NCBI GenBank assembly: GCA_900546845.1
Contig: UREK01000007.1
Coordinates: 1-64,000 of the forward strand
Reading direction: 5' to 3'
Length of the DNA: 64,000 nucleotides
From: an uncultured Eubacteriales bacterium
GTDB lineage: Bacteria; Bacillota; Clostridia; Christensenellales; CAG-138
Shown: positions 1 through 8,150 of the stretch, one piece after another
Layout of the letters: each line of letters starts with the position of its first letter
Numbering within the stretch: the stretch's first letter is position 1
The notes under the pieces: generated by a model
The model's input: only the letters and a program-made list of their open reading frames with translations
Told to the model about the DNA's origin: nothing
Database searches by the model: none
Position numbers and translations under genes: made by a program

Positions 1-115
1 CAAGGCTTTTCGCTCGCACCGCACAGGTCGCTGCTCGCGATCAAAAGTCAAGGGCCGCGGCCCTTGACAATCCCGGAGAGACTGTTTCGACAAGTGGAAT
101 CCATCGCTATGGATT
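1..115. repeat. Partial copy A of the 196-bp hairpin-flanked repeat
   Basis: Bases 1-95 match the right half of the repeat seen complete at 39594-39789, in the same orientation; the left half lies before the window. The copy ends in the element terminus TTTCGACAAG and is followed by its own hairpin, AATCCAT-CGCT-ATGGATT (98-115), unrelated in sequence to the hairpins bordering the other copies. This hairpin lies just upstream of the first gene. Whether the same hairpin also borders the left side cannot be seen here. Confidence 0.8.
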
Positions 116-136
116 ATGCGATATTATGGGGGAAGT

Positions 137-880
137 ATGCAGAGCTATGGAAAATTTGCCGCGCTGTACGACCGGCTGATGCGCGATGTGGACCGCGATG
201 CTTGGGCGGAGTATGTCCTTTCGCTGTTGGGTGGAGCGCCGCGCACGGTGGTGGATTGCGCCTGTGGCACAGGAGAGCTGACCCTCCGGCTCGCGCGCGC
301 GGGGCATACTGTCACTGGGCAGGATATTTCGGGGGAAATGTTGGCGATTGCGGCCGAAAAAGCGCGCAATGCGCGGTTCAGGATCCCCTTCATCCAACAG
401 GATATGCGCAAGCTACGCCTGCACAGGCCGGTGGATGCAGTCGTCTCCGCATGCGACGGCGTCAACTACCTCGCCTCCCGCGCTGCGCTTTCGGAATTTG
501 CCGCCGCGGCATACGCGGCGCTCAAACCGGGCGGCGTGCTGCTGTTTGACGTTTCCTCCCGCTACAAGATTTCCACGGTCCTGGGGAACAATACCTTTGC
601 GCTTGACGAGGCGGATTCCGCGTACATCTGGCAGAACGCCTACGATCCGGAGAGCAAGCTCATCCGCATGGAGCTTACGTTCTTCACGCGGGAAGGGGAT
701 GGGCCGCATTACGAGCGCTTTACGGAAACGCATATCCAACGCGCGCATTCCGAGCGGGAGATCCGCGCGGCGCTTTCGGGTGCGGGGTTCGCGGAGGTCA
801 CGGCCTACGAAGCGTTTACGCGCACGCCGCCGAAGGCTGAGAGTGAGAGGCTGCAATTCATTGCGAAGAAAGGGATATAA
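137..880 (+). CDS. Class I SAM-dependent methyltransferase
   Basis: A 247-residue cytosolic methyltransferase of the Rossmann type. The glycine-rich SAM-binding motif VDCACGTG is near residue 41 and a motif-III-like LKPGGVLLFDVSS follows near residue 135, as in the Methyltransf_25/11 families. The substrate cannot be read from the sequence. The start at 137 (MQSYGKFA) is preferred over the in-frame ATG at 116 because family members normally begin with this segment and a purine-rich GGGGGAAG lies directly before it, although its spacing is short. hslO follows 7 bp downstream, so the two are probably cotranscribed. Confidence 0.85.
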   Translation: MQSYGKFAALYDRLMRDVDRDAWAEYVLSLLGGAPRTVVDCACGTGELTLRLARAGHTVTGQDISGEMLAIAAEKARNARFRIPFIQQDMRKLRLHRPVDAVVSACDGVNYLASRAALSEFAAAAYAALKPGGVLLFDVSSRYKISTVLGNNTFALDEADSAYIWQNAYDPESKLIRMELTFFTREGDGPHYERFTETHIQRAHSEREIRAALSGAGFAEVTAYEAFTRTPPKAESERLQFIAKKGI

Positions 881-887
881 GCGAATT

Positions 888-1787
888 ATGGAAGATATTA
901 TTATCCGCGGGCTGCTCGCGGATGCGACGGTAAAAATTATGGCAATCTCCGGCGCCGCGCTGGTGGAGAAGGCGCGCAAAACGCACCAACTTTCCCGCGT
1001 GTGCACGGCCGCGCTCGGCCGCACGCTCATGATGACCTCCATGATGGGCGCGCAGCTCAAGAATGCGGATGAACGCGTCACGGCCATGCTCAAGGGCGGC
1101 GGCGAGGCGGGCAACATCGTCTGCACGGCGGATTGGACAGGCCGCGTCAAGGGCTATGTAGAAAACCCAGGGCTGGAGCTCCCGCCCGCGCCCAACGGCA
1201 AGCTCGACGTCGCGCTTGCGGTGGGCTGGTTCGGCGACCTTACCGTCATCCGGGATATGGGCTTGAAGGAACCGTATGTGGGAACCTGCCCGATCCAGTC
1301 CGGCGAGATTGCAGAGGATTTCGCGCGGTATTTCACCGTATCGGAGCAGCAACCGTCACTGGTGTACCTGGGCGTGCATGTGGATGTGCCAAGCGGCGCG
1401 GTGCGTGCGGCGGGCGGCCTCCTGGCGCAGCCCCTGCCCGGCTGCCCGGATGAGGTGATCGACGCGCTGGCGGAGAAGGCGAAGGAGATCGAGCAGCTCA
1501 CGGCGACGCTTGAGCGCGGCGTATCCTTAAAGGATGCGCTGATGCGGCTTTTCGACGGCATGGGCTTTGCCATCACCGCGAATCAGCATCCGGAGTTCCG
1601 GTGCGATTGCAGCCGGGAGCGGCTGGAGCGCGTGCTTATCTCGCTCGGGGAAGAGGAGCTTTCGGACATGATCGAGAAGGAACACGGCGCGGAGCTTACG
1701 TGCCACTTCTGCAACCAACAATACCGGTTCGACGAACAAGACCTCCGGCATTTGCTTGCGGAGGCGAAAGGGAAAGACGACGCGTGA
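888..1787 (+). CDS. hslO: Hsp33 redox-regulated chaperonin
   Basis: A 299-residue homologue of Hsp33, the cytosolic holdase activated by oxidation and unfolding stress. The C-terminal zinc switch is complete: CDC near residue 243 and CHFC near residue 275, giving the family's CxC...CxxC arrangement of four cysteines. Length and the N-terminal IIIRGLLA segment fit the family. The gene begins 7 bp after the methyltransferase and its TGA overlaps the GTG start of the TPR gene (GTGA), indicating translational coupling in one operon. Confidence 0.96.
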   Translation: MEDIIIRGLLADATVKIMAISGAALVEKARKTHQLSRVCTAALGRTLMMTSMMGAQLKNADERVTAMLKGGGEAGNIVCTADWTGRVKGYVENPGLELPPAPNGKLDVALAVGWFGDLTVIRDMGLKEPYVGTCPIQSGEIAEDFARYFTVSEQQPSLVYLGVHVDVPSGAVRAAGGLLAQPLPGCPDEVIDALAEKAKEIEQLTATLERGVSLKDALMRLFDGMGFAITANQHPEFRCDCSRERLERVLISLGEEELSDMIEKEHGAELTCHFCNQQYRFDEQDLRHLLAEAKGKDDA

Positions 1788-3529
1788 CCAAACGAGAGAA
1801 ACGGGTGCTTGCCGGGTCAGGCAAGGTGCTGCCCTTTGCCCAGCCGGGCGAGTTTTACTATAAACGCGGGCTCGAAAAGCTCGACAAGAACAACCTGCCG
1901 GACGCGATGGCGTATTATGGCCGGGCGCTCCAGTGCGACCCGGAGAACGAGGAAATCCGCATCGCAATGGCGCAGGTGCTGACGGAAATGAACCGCTTTG
2001 AGGAATCCAACCGCATCCTGTTCACGCTGACGAACGGCGGCACGGATCCGAAGGCGGATCCGGAGTGCTATTTCGGGATGGGCTGCAACTTTGTCGGCCT
2101 GTATGACTACCGGAACGCGCGGCATGCCTTGGAGCAGTATCTCGACCTTGACCCGGACGGCGAGTTCATTTACGATGCATACGACATGCTGGACGCGCTG
2201 GATGATGCTGAGCTTTCCGAGCATGGCGACGGGCTCGTGGCGCTCTCCAGGGAGGATCGCGCTTACGACCTAGCGGATGAAGGGCGTGCGCTTCTGGAGC
2301 AGGATCAATACGACCAGGCGGTGGAAATGCTCCAGCATGCGCTTACGCTCGCGCCGAAGCTGACCTATGTGCGCAACAACCTTGCGCTCGCGTATTTCTG
2401 CATGCGGGACAACAAGCGCGCGGCGGCGGAAGCGCGCGCCGTGCTGCGGGAGGATCCAAAGAACGTGCAGGCGATGTGCAACCTCGCCATGATCGAGAGC
2501 GTGGCACAGGAAGAGGAGGCGGCCAACCGCATGGCGGATCAGCTTCTGCAGCAGGAGACGGACGACCCGGAGGACCTCAACCGCATCGCGCTTGTGCTGA
2601 TGGAGCTTGGCCGCTTCGAGGAAGCCTATGGCGTGATGCAGCGCCTCGTGCGACACTGCCCATACGAAACGGGGGCGGTACACCGCCTGGCCGTCTGCGC
2701 TTATGAGATTGGGCGCTACCAGGAAGCGACGGAGTGCTACGATAAGCTCCTCAAGATCAACGCGAACGATACGGTCGCGCGCTATTACCGCGGCCTTTGC
2801 CGCGCCGCGCAGACGGGCGGCACGCCGCATGGGCGCAAGCGGGAGTTCCTGTTCAATTATCAGGTGCCCGTGGACGAGATGCTTGCGCGGGTGAACCGCC
2901 TGAACGCCATCCTGAGCCTGCCGCAGGAGGAGCTTTCCGCCCGCTGGCATGAGGGAGATGAACTTAAAAACCTTGTGGAATGGGGCTTCAGCATGCCGGA
3001 GGAGGGCATCAAGCGCGCGCTGCTTTCGCTCGTCACCTCATTTGGCGATGCGCGCGCTGAGGCGATCCTGCGCGATTTTGCCATGCGCATGGATCAGCCG
3101 GACCGCCTCAAGAAGGAGACGTTCGCGCTGCTTGCGCAGATGGGCGCAAAGGGACCGTTTACCGGCTACATCGGCGGCAGGCTCGTGGAGAGCAACATCA
3201 GCTTTGCAAAGGGCTTCCCGGCGGATCTCCCCAAGGCTTACGGCGAGGTTGTCATGGTTTGCATGAGGGAGATGTGCGGCAGACGGCCGGAGAACGTCCT
3301 CATTGCGGCGGTGAAGCTCTGGGCGGAATATGTCTCGCCGCTTTCCGGCCAGTACCCGCGCCTCAACCGGCATCAGATCATGGCGATGGCCGCGGCGCTC
3401 GAATACCTGGCCTGCCGCGCATGCGGCGAAAAGGCTGCCCGCGCGGATGTGTGCACGCAATATGGCGTTTCTGCGCTCCGGTTCAACAACGCCCTTTCCA
3501 AATTGATGAAACCGAAGGATAAAGCATGA
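1784..3529 (+). CDS. Tetratricopeptide-repeat protein
   Basis: A 581-residue cytosolic protein, probably a TPR scaffold. Degenerate 34-residue helical repeats are visible, for example segments around residues 30-65 (YKRGLEKLDKNNLPDAMAYY), 90-130 and 165-290, followed by an alpha-helical C-terminal part without a recognisable catalytic motif. No signal peptide or membrane segment is present. The start is GTG at 1784, overlapping the hslO stop; the next gene begins ATGA over this gene's stop. Coupling on both sides suggests a function linked to protein or ribosome quality control, but this is only inferred from neighbours. Confidence 0.85.
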   Translation: MTKREKRVLAGSGKVLPFAQPGEFYYKRGLEKLDKNNLPDAMAYYGRALQCDPENEEIRIAMAQVLTEMNRFEESNRILFTLTNGGTDPKADPECYFGMGCNFVGLYDYRNARHALEQYLDLDPDGEFIYDAYDMLDALDDAELSEHGDGLVALSREDRAYDLADEGRALLEQDQYDQAVEMLQHALTLAPKLTYVRNNLALAYFCMRDNKRAAAEARAVLREDPKNVQAMCNLAMIESVAQEEEAANRMADQLLQQETDDPEDLNRIALVLMELGRFEEAYGVMQRLVRHCPYETGAVHRLAVCAYEIGRYQEATECYDKLLKINANDTVARYYRGLCRAAQTGGTPHGRKREFLFNYQVPVDEMLARVNRLNAILSLPQEELSARWHEGDELKNLVEWGFSMPEEGIKRALLSLVTSFGDARAEAILRDFAMRMDQPDRLKKETFALLAQMGAKGPFTGYIGGRLVESNISFAKGFPADLPKAYGEVVMVCMREMCGRRPENVLIAAVKLWAEYVSPLSGQYPRLNRHQIMAMAAALEYLACRACGEKAARADVCTQYGVSALRFNNALSKLMKPKDKA

Positions 3530-4629
3530 GATTGATCGCAACCTGCAAGCTGGGCCTGGAAGCGCTCGTGGCGGCGGAGCTGCGGCGCATCGGCATCGAC
3601 CCGGAAACCGTCGCGGACGCGCGCGTCACCTTCCGCGGAGATGAAGCCGCGATGGCGCGCGCCTGCCTTTGGCTGCGCACAGCGGAGCGCGTGCTGATGG
3701 AGGTTGGCACGTTTGAGGCAAAGACGTTCGACGCGCTGTTTGAAGGCGTAAAGGCGCTGCCCTGGAAGCAATACCTCACGCGGGACGCGTTCATCCACGT
3801 CAACGGAAAAAGCGCGAAGAGCACGCTCTTTTCCGTATCCGACTGCCAAAGCATCACAAAAAAGGCCATTGTGGAGAACCTGCGCGCGGCCTATCATACC
3901 GAGATCCTGCCGGAGACGGGCAGGGAGGTCATCGTGGAGGTCGGCATCCTGAAGGACGTGGTTACGCTCGCGCTCGACCCCTGCGGCGCGGGGCTATCCC
4001 GCCGGGGCTACCGCACCTGGAACGTGGCCGCGCCCCTTTCGGAAACGCTCGGCGCGGCGATTGTGCTGCTTTCGCGCCATGCGCCGGAGCAGCCGCTTAT
4101 CGACCCGATGTGCGGCAGCGGCACCATGCCGATCGAGGCTGCGATGATCGCGCAAAACCGCGCGCCAGGCCTCAACCGCCCCTTCGCGGCGGAGGAATGG
4201 CCGTTCCTGCCGCAGGGCGTGTTTGCCCGTGCGCGGGAGGAAGCACGCGACGCGATCCTGCCCACAAAGCTCGACATCCTTGGCTCGGATATCGACGCGC
4301 GGGCCATCGACCTCTGCAAAAAGCACGCTAAGAAGGCAGGTGTCATGGTAAACTGGGCCGTGCGGCCCGTGAAGGAGCTCCAGGGCGAAAAAACGGACGG
4401 CGTGCTCGTATGCAACCCGCCCTATGGCGAGCGCATGCTCAAAAAGAGCGAGGTGGAGCGCCTTTACCGCGAGATGCGCGCGGCGTTCGACGGGCTCCCT
4501 TCCGGCTGGCGCAAGAGCATCATCACATCCCACCCGGAGTTTGAGCGTATCTACGGTCGCCGGGCGGACAAGCGCCGCAAGCTCTCCAACGGCGGCATGC
4601 CCTGCACGCTGTATCAGTATTTTCGGTAA
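3526..4629 (+). CDS. THUMP-domain RNA guanine/adenine methyltransferase (RlmL/YpsC type)
   Basis: A 367-residue RNA methyltransferase. An N-terminal ferredoxin-like plus THUMP region (about 1-160) is followed by a Rossmann methyltransferase with SAM motif DPMCGSGT near residue 190 and the amino-methyltransferase signature NPPYGER near residue 298. Such proteins make m2G in 23S rRNA; the exact nucleotide cannot be told. The length matches the Firmicutes YpsC group rather than the bifunctional enterobacterial RlmKL. The ATGA overlap with the TPR gene shows translational coupling. Confidence 0.92.
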   Translation: MRLIATCKLGLEALVAAELRRIGIDPETVADARVTFRGDEAAMARACLWLRTAERVLMEVGTFEAKTFDALFEGVKALPWKQYLTRDAFIHVNGKSAKSTLFSVSDCQSITKKAIVENLRAAYHTEILPETGREVIVEVGILKDVVTLALDPCGAGLSRRGYRTWNVAAPLSETLGAAIVLLSRHAPEQPLIDPMCGSGTMPIEAAMIAQNRAPGLNRPFAAEEWPFLPQGVFARAREEARDAILPTKLDILGSDIDARAIDLCKKHAKKAGVMVNWAVRPVKELQGEKTDGVLVCNPPYGERMLKKSEVERLYREMRAAFDGLPSGWRKSIITSHPEFERIYGRRADKRRKLSNGGMPCTLYQYFR

Positions 4630-4671
4630 AGAAAACCAGCAAAATCGAATTGAGAAGGGATTGAGAACGCG

Positions 4672-5736
4672 ATGGAATACACGTTTGAAATCACTGTAGC
4701 TGGATGCAATACAAATTGCCGGCATTGTTATGTGAGCGGCGGCCCTGGGCCGCATATGCCGCTTGCAACATACCGTGCCTGCCTGGAAAGGCTCGTGCCC
4801 GCGCTCGACCGGCTCGAAGGCAACGTCTCCATCATGCCCGGAAACGAGCCGTTCAACCACCCGGAAGCGGTGGAGCTCATGCGCATGACGCACGCGCTTG
4901 CTCCGGAATATTACCCAGATACGGATTATGACTGGCCGACGACAGGAATCGCGCTGATGGGATGCGCGGAACGGGCGGAGGCGTTTGCACTGCTGCGGGA
5001 GTTCGGCGCAAAGCGCCTGATGCTGACGCTGCACGGCGCGCAGGCGCACCATGATGAGATCGTGCGTAACCCGCACGGCTTTGAAAGGATCTCCGCAATG
5101 GCTGACCTGCTGCATGCGGAAGGGTTTGGCGTTGCTTTCAACTTGATGCTCAACCGCGGCCTGATCGAGGATTGGGACGCGGTCTGCCGCTTTATGGAGG
5201 AGAAGCGCTGTGCGGCTGCGTACCTGACTATCCCGCTGTACCTGCCTGCCGAACGTCTGCGCGCATTCCAACAATACCGGGCGACATATGCCGATTGCCA
5301 GCGCCTTCGGGGCAGGCTCGGCTACGCTGGGATCGACGAAGCGCAGTTCTTTCAGAACGTTGAAGCCTTTTGCGAGGCTACTGTGCGGGAGCGCGCCCTG
5401 CGGGAGGGCTGGGATTATGCCGCGCGCGAGCGGGAGAAGCCGGATTGGGCTTTCTTCCATATTACGCAAGCGCTTGAGCTTTATTATGGCAACGCGGGCA
5501 TGCACACAAAATGGCTCGGAAACATCGCCGCAATGACGAGCAAGGAGATTTATCAGGCGATTTTGCCCTGCCGCGCAAATTACGATTATTCCGCTTATTA
5601 TGATCTTGCGGAGCTGCCGCCCATCGCGGCTGTGCTTGCGGCAAACCCGGTACGGGAAAACTATGTTTACCCGGATGCGGAGGGCTGCTTATATCGCTGG
5701 CTCGACCAAATGGGCGTGCCGGACATCCTCATCTGA
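4672..5736 (+). CDS. Radical SAM protein of unknown specificity
   Basis: A 354-residue protein with the radical SAM cluster-binding motif close to the N-terminus, CNTNCRHC (Cx3Cx2C, residues about 12-19), followed by a glycine-rich SGGPG. The rest resembles a TIM-barrel core without an obvious SPASM or second [4Fe-4S] cysteine cluster, so no class assignment is offered. It starts 42 bp after the methyltransferase and may be the last gene of the run. The start ATG directly precedes the conserved YTFEITVAGC segment. Confidence 0.85.
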   Translation: MEYTFEITVAGCNTNCRHCYVSGGPGPHMPLATYRACLERLVPALDRLEGNVSIMPGNEPFNHPEAVELMRMTHALAPEYYPDTDYDWPTTGIALMGCAERAEAFALLREFGAKRLMLTLHGAQAHHDEIVRNPHGFERISAMADLLHAEGFGVAFNLMLNRGLIEDWDAVCRFMEEKRCAAAYLTIPLYLPAERLRAFQQYRATYADCQRLRGRLGYAGIDEAQFFQNVEAFCEATVRERALREGWDYAAREREKPDWAFFHITQALELYYGNAGMHTKWLGNIAAMTSKEIYQAILPCRANYDYSAYYDLAELPPIAAVLAANPVRENYVYPDAEGCLYRWLDQMGVPDILI

Positions 5737-6015
5737 ATTATGCCTCCATATCTTGCCCGCATCAGCGGCCTGATGCCGCCTGTGGTAGGGACTCGGCACG
5801 CAGTATTTCTTCTGTTCCTGCCACGGTTATAAGGCCGCGGGGGTATGCCCCCGCGCACTGGGGGACGCCCCCATTGCAGGCGGCGAACGGAGGCTGAGGT
5901 TGATGCGAATTTGCAAAAAACGCTTTACAAATCGCGGGCGATACAGTATAATAATTCCTGCACGAAAGTGTGGGATTTCGCCCGGTATTCCGGAGCGAAC
6001 TGCCAATTTGGACTT
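5737..6015. other. Intergenic region with GC-rich stem-loops
   Basis: No gene is seen. Two consecutive GC-rich stem-loops (GCGGGGGTATGCCCCCGC at about 5837-5855, then GGGGGACGCCCCC at about 5861-5873) lie after the radical SAM gene and could stop or stabilise its transcript, although neither is followed by a T-run. The tRNA promoter follows. Confidence 0.5.
5924..5952 (+). promoter_or_regulatory. Sigma-A-type promoter of the tRNA-Ala gene
   Basis: TTTACA and TATAAT are separated by 17 bp. The predicted start near 5959 lies about 57 bp before the tRNA. Confidence 0.8.
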
Positions 6016-6092
6016 GGGGCTTTAGCTCAGCTGGCTAGAGTGCCACACTGGCAGTGTGGAAGTCAGGGGTTCGAATCCCCTAAGCTCCACCA
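6016..6092 (+). tRNA. tRNA-Ala, anticodon GGC
   Basis: A complete 77-nt cloverleaf. The acceptor stem GGGGCTT pairs with AAGCTCC, including the G3-U70 pair diagnostic of alanine tRNA. The anticodon stem CCACA/TGTGG encloses the loop CTGGCAG with anticodon GGC at 6050-6052. The T arm is AGGGG-TTCGAAT-CCCCT and CCA is encoded. It has its own promoter upstream and a terminator directly downstream. Its 3' end served as an integration site (see the att repeats). Confidence 0.95.
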
Positions 6093-6116
6093 CGAAAACC
6101 GCCTGAAACTCTAGGG
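6078..6116. repeat. attL-like copy: tRNA-Ala 3' end plus terminator arm
   Basis: The segment TAAGCTCCACCA followed by AAACCGCCTGAAAC recurs at 6461-6500 with few changes. The two copies flank an integrase fragment, as expected for the two ends of an element integrated at the tRNA 3' end. Confidence 0.75.
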
Positions 6117-6131
6117 TTTCAGGCGGTTTTT
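6095..6131 (+). terminator. tRNA-Ala terminator
   Basis: A perfect 15-bp stem (AAAACCGCCTGAAAC paired with GTTTCAGGCGGTTTT) with a 6-base loop and a terminal T-run, 2 bp after the tRNA CCA. Confidence 0.9.
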
Positions 6132-6161
6132 CATATGCAGAGTACACACAAAAGTACACGA

Positions 6162-6458
6162 TTACAAAATTTTAGAGAAAACGCCCTCCACGATTTTTGC
6201 TGTCTTTTCCAAGTCGCCTTCGGCTTCGTGCTTGTATCTCCCCGCGTCCATGCTGTCAGAGTGACCGATCATCTGCTTTAGTAAGTCCTCGGGCAGTTCG
6301 GTCTTGACGAGGCTCACCGTCGTATGGCGCAGTTCGTGCAGGGTTGACTTTATCCCGTGCTGGTCGCGGTAGTGCTGCCATTGCTTGTACATGGCGTTTG
6401 CGTCCATCTGGTTGCCATCCGGCCCCGGAAAAAGCCATGCCCGGGTTGCTATGCCCAA
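6162..6458 (-). pseudogene. C-terminal fragment of a tyrosine recombinase (integrase)
   Basis: About 98 residues corresponding to the catalytic C-terminus of a phage-type integrase. The box-II motif HELRHT, the GHSD motif and the nucleophile context RYKHE are in the right order, but the N-terminal arm- and core-binding domains and the first catalytic arginine are missing. The upstream side is cut exactly where the second copy of the tRNA 3' end begins (6461). The fragment has only a TTG-type pseudo-start. It is read as the decayed integrase of an element once inserted at tRNA-Ala. Confidence 0.8.
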
Positions 6459-6460
6459 GC

Positions 6461-6516
6461 CCTTTAAGCTCCACCATGAAATAAAACCGCCTGAAACCCT
6501 AGAGCTTCAGACGGCT
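6461..6516. repeat. attR-like copy of the tRNA-Ala 3' end and degenerate terminator
   Basis: This segment repeats the tRNA 3' terminus (TTTAAGCTCCACCA) and the following terminator arm (AAAACCGCCTGAAAC). The second arm is diverged (GCTTCAGACGGCTTT), so the hairpin is imperfect. It cannot form a tRNA because the 5' part is absent. Confidence 0.75.
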
Positions 6517-6564
6517 TTGTTTGGAATAGGTCAAAAACACACTTGATTTTTGAAATCCTTATTC

Positions 6565-7485
6565 TTATGATTCCTCCTGATTTCTCCAGCTCCTGCGCGT
6601 CAGGAACAGAGAAAGACTTAGCATCGCGCAAAGAAGCATCATGATTACCCACACGCCAGCAGAATGGAATCGTACGCCGGTATTGGGCGACTCTTTTCCG
6701 AGTTGTCCCGCGTCCGTAGAGAGCATGCTCAGCTCCTGCGTGGGCTGCATCGCGTTGGTGAGGGCATAGCGGCTGAAATGCGTCGTTTCGAAGGTGTACA
6801 CATCGCCCTCGCGCGCGCCGTCCATTTTAGCAACCGTGCCGTCTTCGGCAATATGCCATACGGCCACCTCGCCCTCAAAGGAAGCAGGAATGGGCAATTT
6901 GACCACGATGCTGCCGGCCAGCTCCGCGCCGAGGAGGGTAATATCGTAAACGCGAGCATCTGCCAGCGTCAGGCCGCTATTTGCGACGGCCTCCGCGAGA
7001 ATGCTTTGCACCGTATCGGCAGGTATCTGGTTGACCGAAAAAGCCGGATCGCCGATCAGCGTCCCGGCGTAGGAAACAAATTCCACGCCCGATGCTTCGT
7101 CAAAGATCACAACCGTATCGGCATTCAAAGCGGGGGAAGCAGTCGGCGCAGCGGTGGGGTCTTGCGCAGGCTCAGGCGTCGGCTCAGCGGTGGGTTCTTG
7201 CGCAGGCTCGGCAGTCGGCGCAGCGGTAGGCTCTTGCGCAGGCTCGGGCGTCGGCTCAGCGGTGGGTTCTTGCGCAAGCTCGGGCGTCGGCTCAGCGGCA
7301 GGTTCTTCCGTAGGCCCGGCAGTCGGCTCCTCGTTCGGCTCCGGCATCGTAATTGCCTGCGGCTCCGTCGCTTCGCCTTCGTCTGCCAGGGCTTCGCTCA
7401 TGCCAAGTGAGGAAAAGCAGAAAATGAAGATCAACATCCAGGCGCATAAGGCTCGAAGCCTCAATTTCCATGTCTTATTTTTCAT
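6565..7485 (-). CDS. Cell-wall-anchored surface protein with Pro/Thr-rich repeats and SPNTG signal
   Basis: A 306-residue secreted protein. It has an N-terminal signal peptide (hydrophobic segment about 10-33), then a spacer of EPTAEPTPEPAQ-like repeats (about 45-120), a globular region, and a sortase sorting signal at the C-terminus: SPNTG near residue 270, a hydrophobic helix and a basic tail (RRSWRN). SPxTG is the class recognised by Clostridium difficile SrtB (established knowledge). The start MKNK is chosen because AAGGAG lies 9 bp before it; the upstream ATG touches the ribosome site. The gene overlaps the end of the preceding pilin gene by 11 bp, so it is translationally coupled. Confidence 0.85.
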   Translation of the reverse strand: MKNKTWKLRLRALCAWMLIFIFCFSSLGMSEALADEGEATEPQAITMPEPNEEPTAGPTEEPAAEPTPELAQEPTAEPTPEPAQEPTAAPTAEPAQEPTAEPTPEPAQDPTAAPTASPALNADTVVIFDEASGVEFVSYAGTLIGDPAFSVNQIPADTVQSILAEAVANSGLTLADARVYDITLLGAELAGSIVVKLPIPASFEGEVAVWHIAEDGTVAKMDGAREGDVYTFETTHFSRYALTNAMQPTQELSMLSTDAGQLGKESPNTGVRFHSAGVWVIMMLLCAMLSLSLFLTRRSWRNQEES

Positions 7486-8143
7486 AGTTCGCATCTCCTT
7501 CGCTGTTCTTTCCCTTCTTCCGCGCCCATACGAGCAGCAGGATCATGCCCAACGCGGACGCGGCCATCATGGCCAGGTATAAGGGCAGGTTGTTCTCGTC
7601 TCCGGTTTGCACGTTGCCGCCTATGCCGGGCGGGGTGATCGGAGAGGTGGGGGAGATGGGATCGGCCGGGGGCGCAGGCTGGGCATAGCGGTTGGAAAAT
7701 ACCGCGCTTTCCACCTTTTCGCCCGCTGGGTTGTAGATCAGCAGCACGCTGGTCAGGCGACCATCGCTGCCCACATACACCTGCAGCATCACCGTGTACT
7801 GCCGCCTGTCATATTCATACCACTCCTCGGCGTCGATCACATCCTGTGTAAGGGTATAGTGGTAGGTGCCGACATGGCTGGCATTGAACTGCAAATCAAT
7901 GGATGTGTTGCCGCGCAGGGTAAAGGCGTATTCTCCGTTCACGCTGCCATCCGGCATGGGCGCGCCCGTCTCTTCCGCCCGCAGGACGTAGTGGAATACA
8001 TTGTCCACGCCCGTCAGGTTGGTTGAAAAGGTCTGCTCTACAGGAAGATGCGCCGTAACGCTCTCCGCATAGGCCGACGTCTGCATGCCAAGCAGCAGGA
8101 TGACCGCCACAAGCAACGCGCCGATTCGCCTTCCGCATTTCAT
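7475..8143 (-). CDS. Minor pilin with sortase signal (VQTGD type)
   Basis: A 222-residue precursor with a signal peptide (about 1-26, ending SAYA) and one pilin domain of the streptococcal Spy0128/isopeptide type (FHYVLRAEE...YAFTLRGN...GTYHYTLTQ). A Pro-rich linker follows, then a sorting signal NVQTGD near residue 183, a hydrophobic helix and a KKGK tail. Pilins of this domain type often carry intramolecular isopeptide bonds; that is family knowledge, not shown here. It begins 7 bp after the sortase gene and overlaps the next surface gene, so all belong to one operon. Confidence 0.85.
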   Translation of the reverse strand: MKCGRRIGALLVAVILLLGMQTSAYAESVTAHLPVEQTFSTNLTGVDNVFHYVLRAEETGAPMPDGSVNGEYAFTLRGNTSIDLQFNASHVGTYHYTLTQDVIDAEEWYEYDRRQYTVMLQVYVGSDGRLTSVLLIYNPAGEKVESAVFSNRYAQPAPPADPISPTSPITPPGIGGNVQTGDENNLPLYLAMMAASALGMILLLVWARKKGKNSEGDANYEK

Positions 8144-8150
8144 TCTTCTA

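Noticed and set aside
6461..6476. A second tRNA gene at the downstream copy of the tRNA end
   Set aside because: Only the 3' end is repeated; there is no anticodon arm or 5' acceptor strand, so it is an attachment-site copy.
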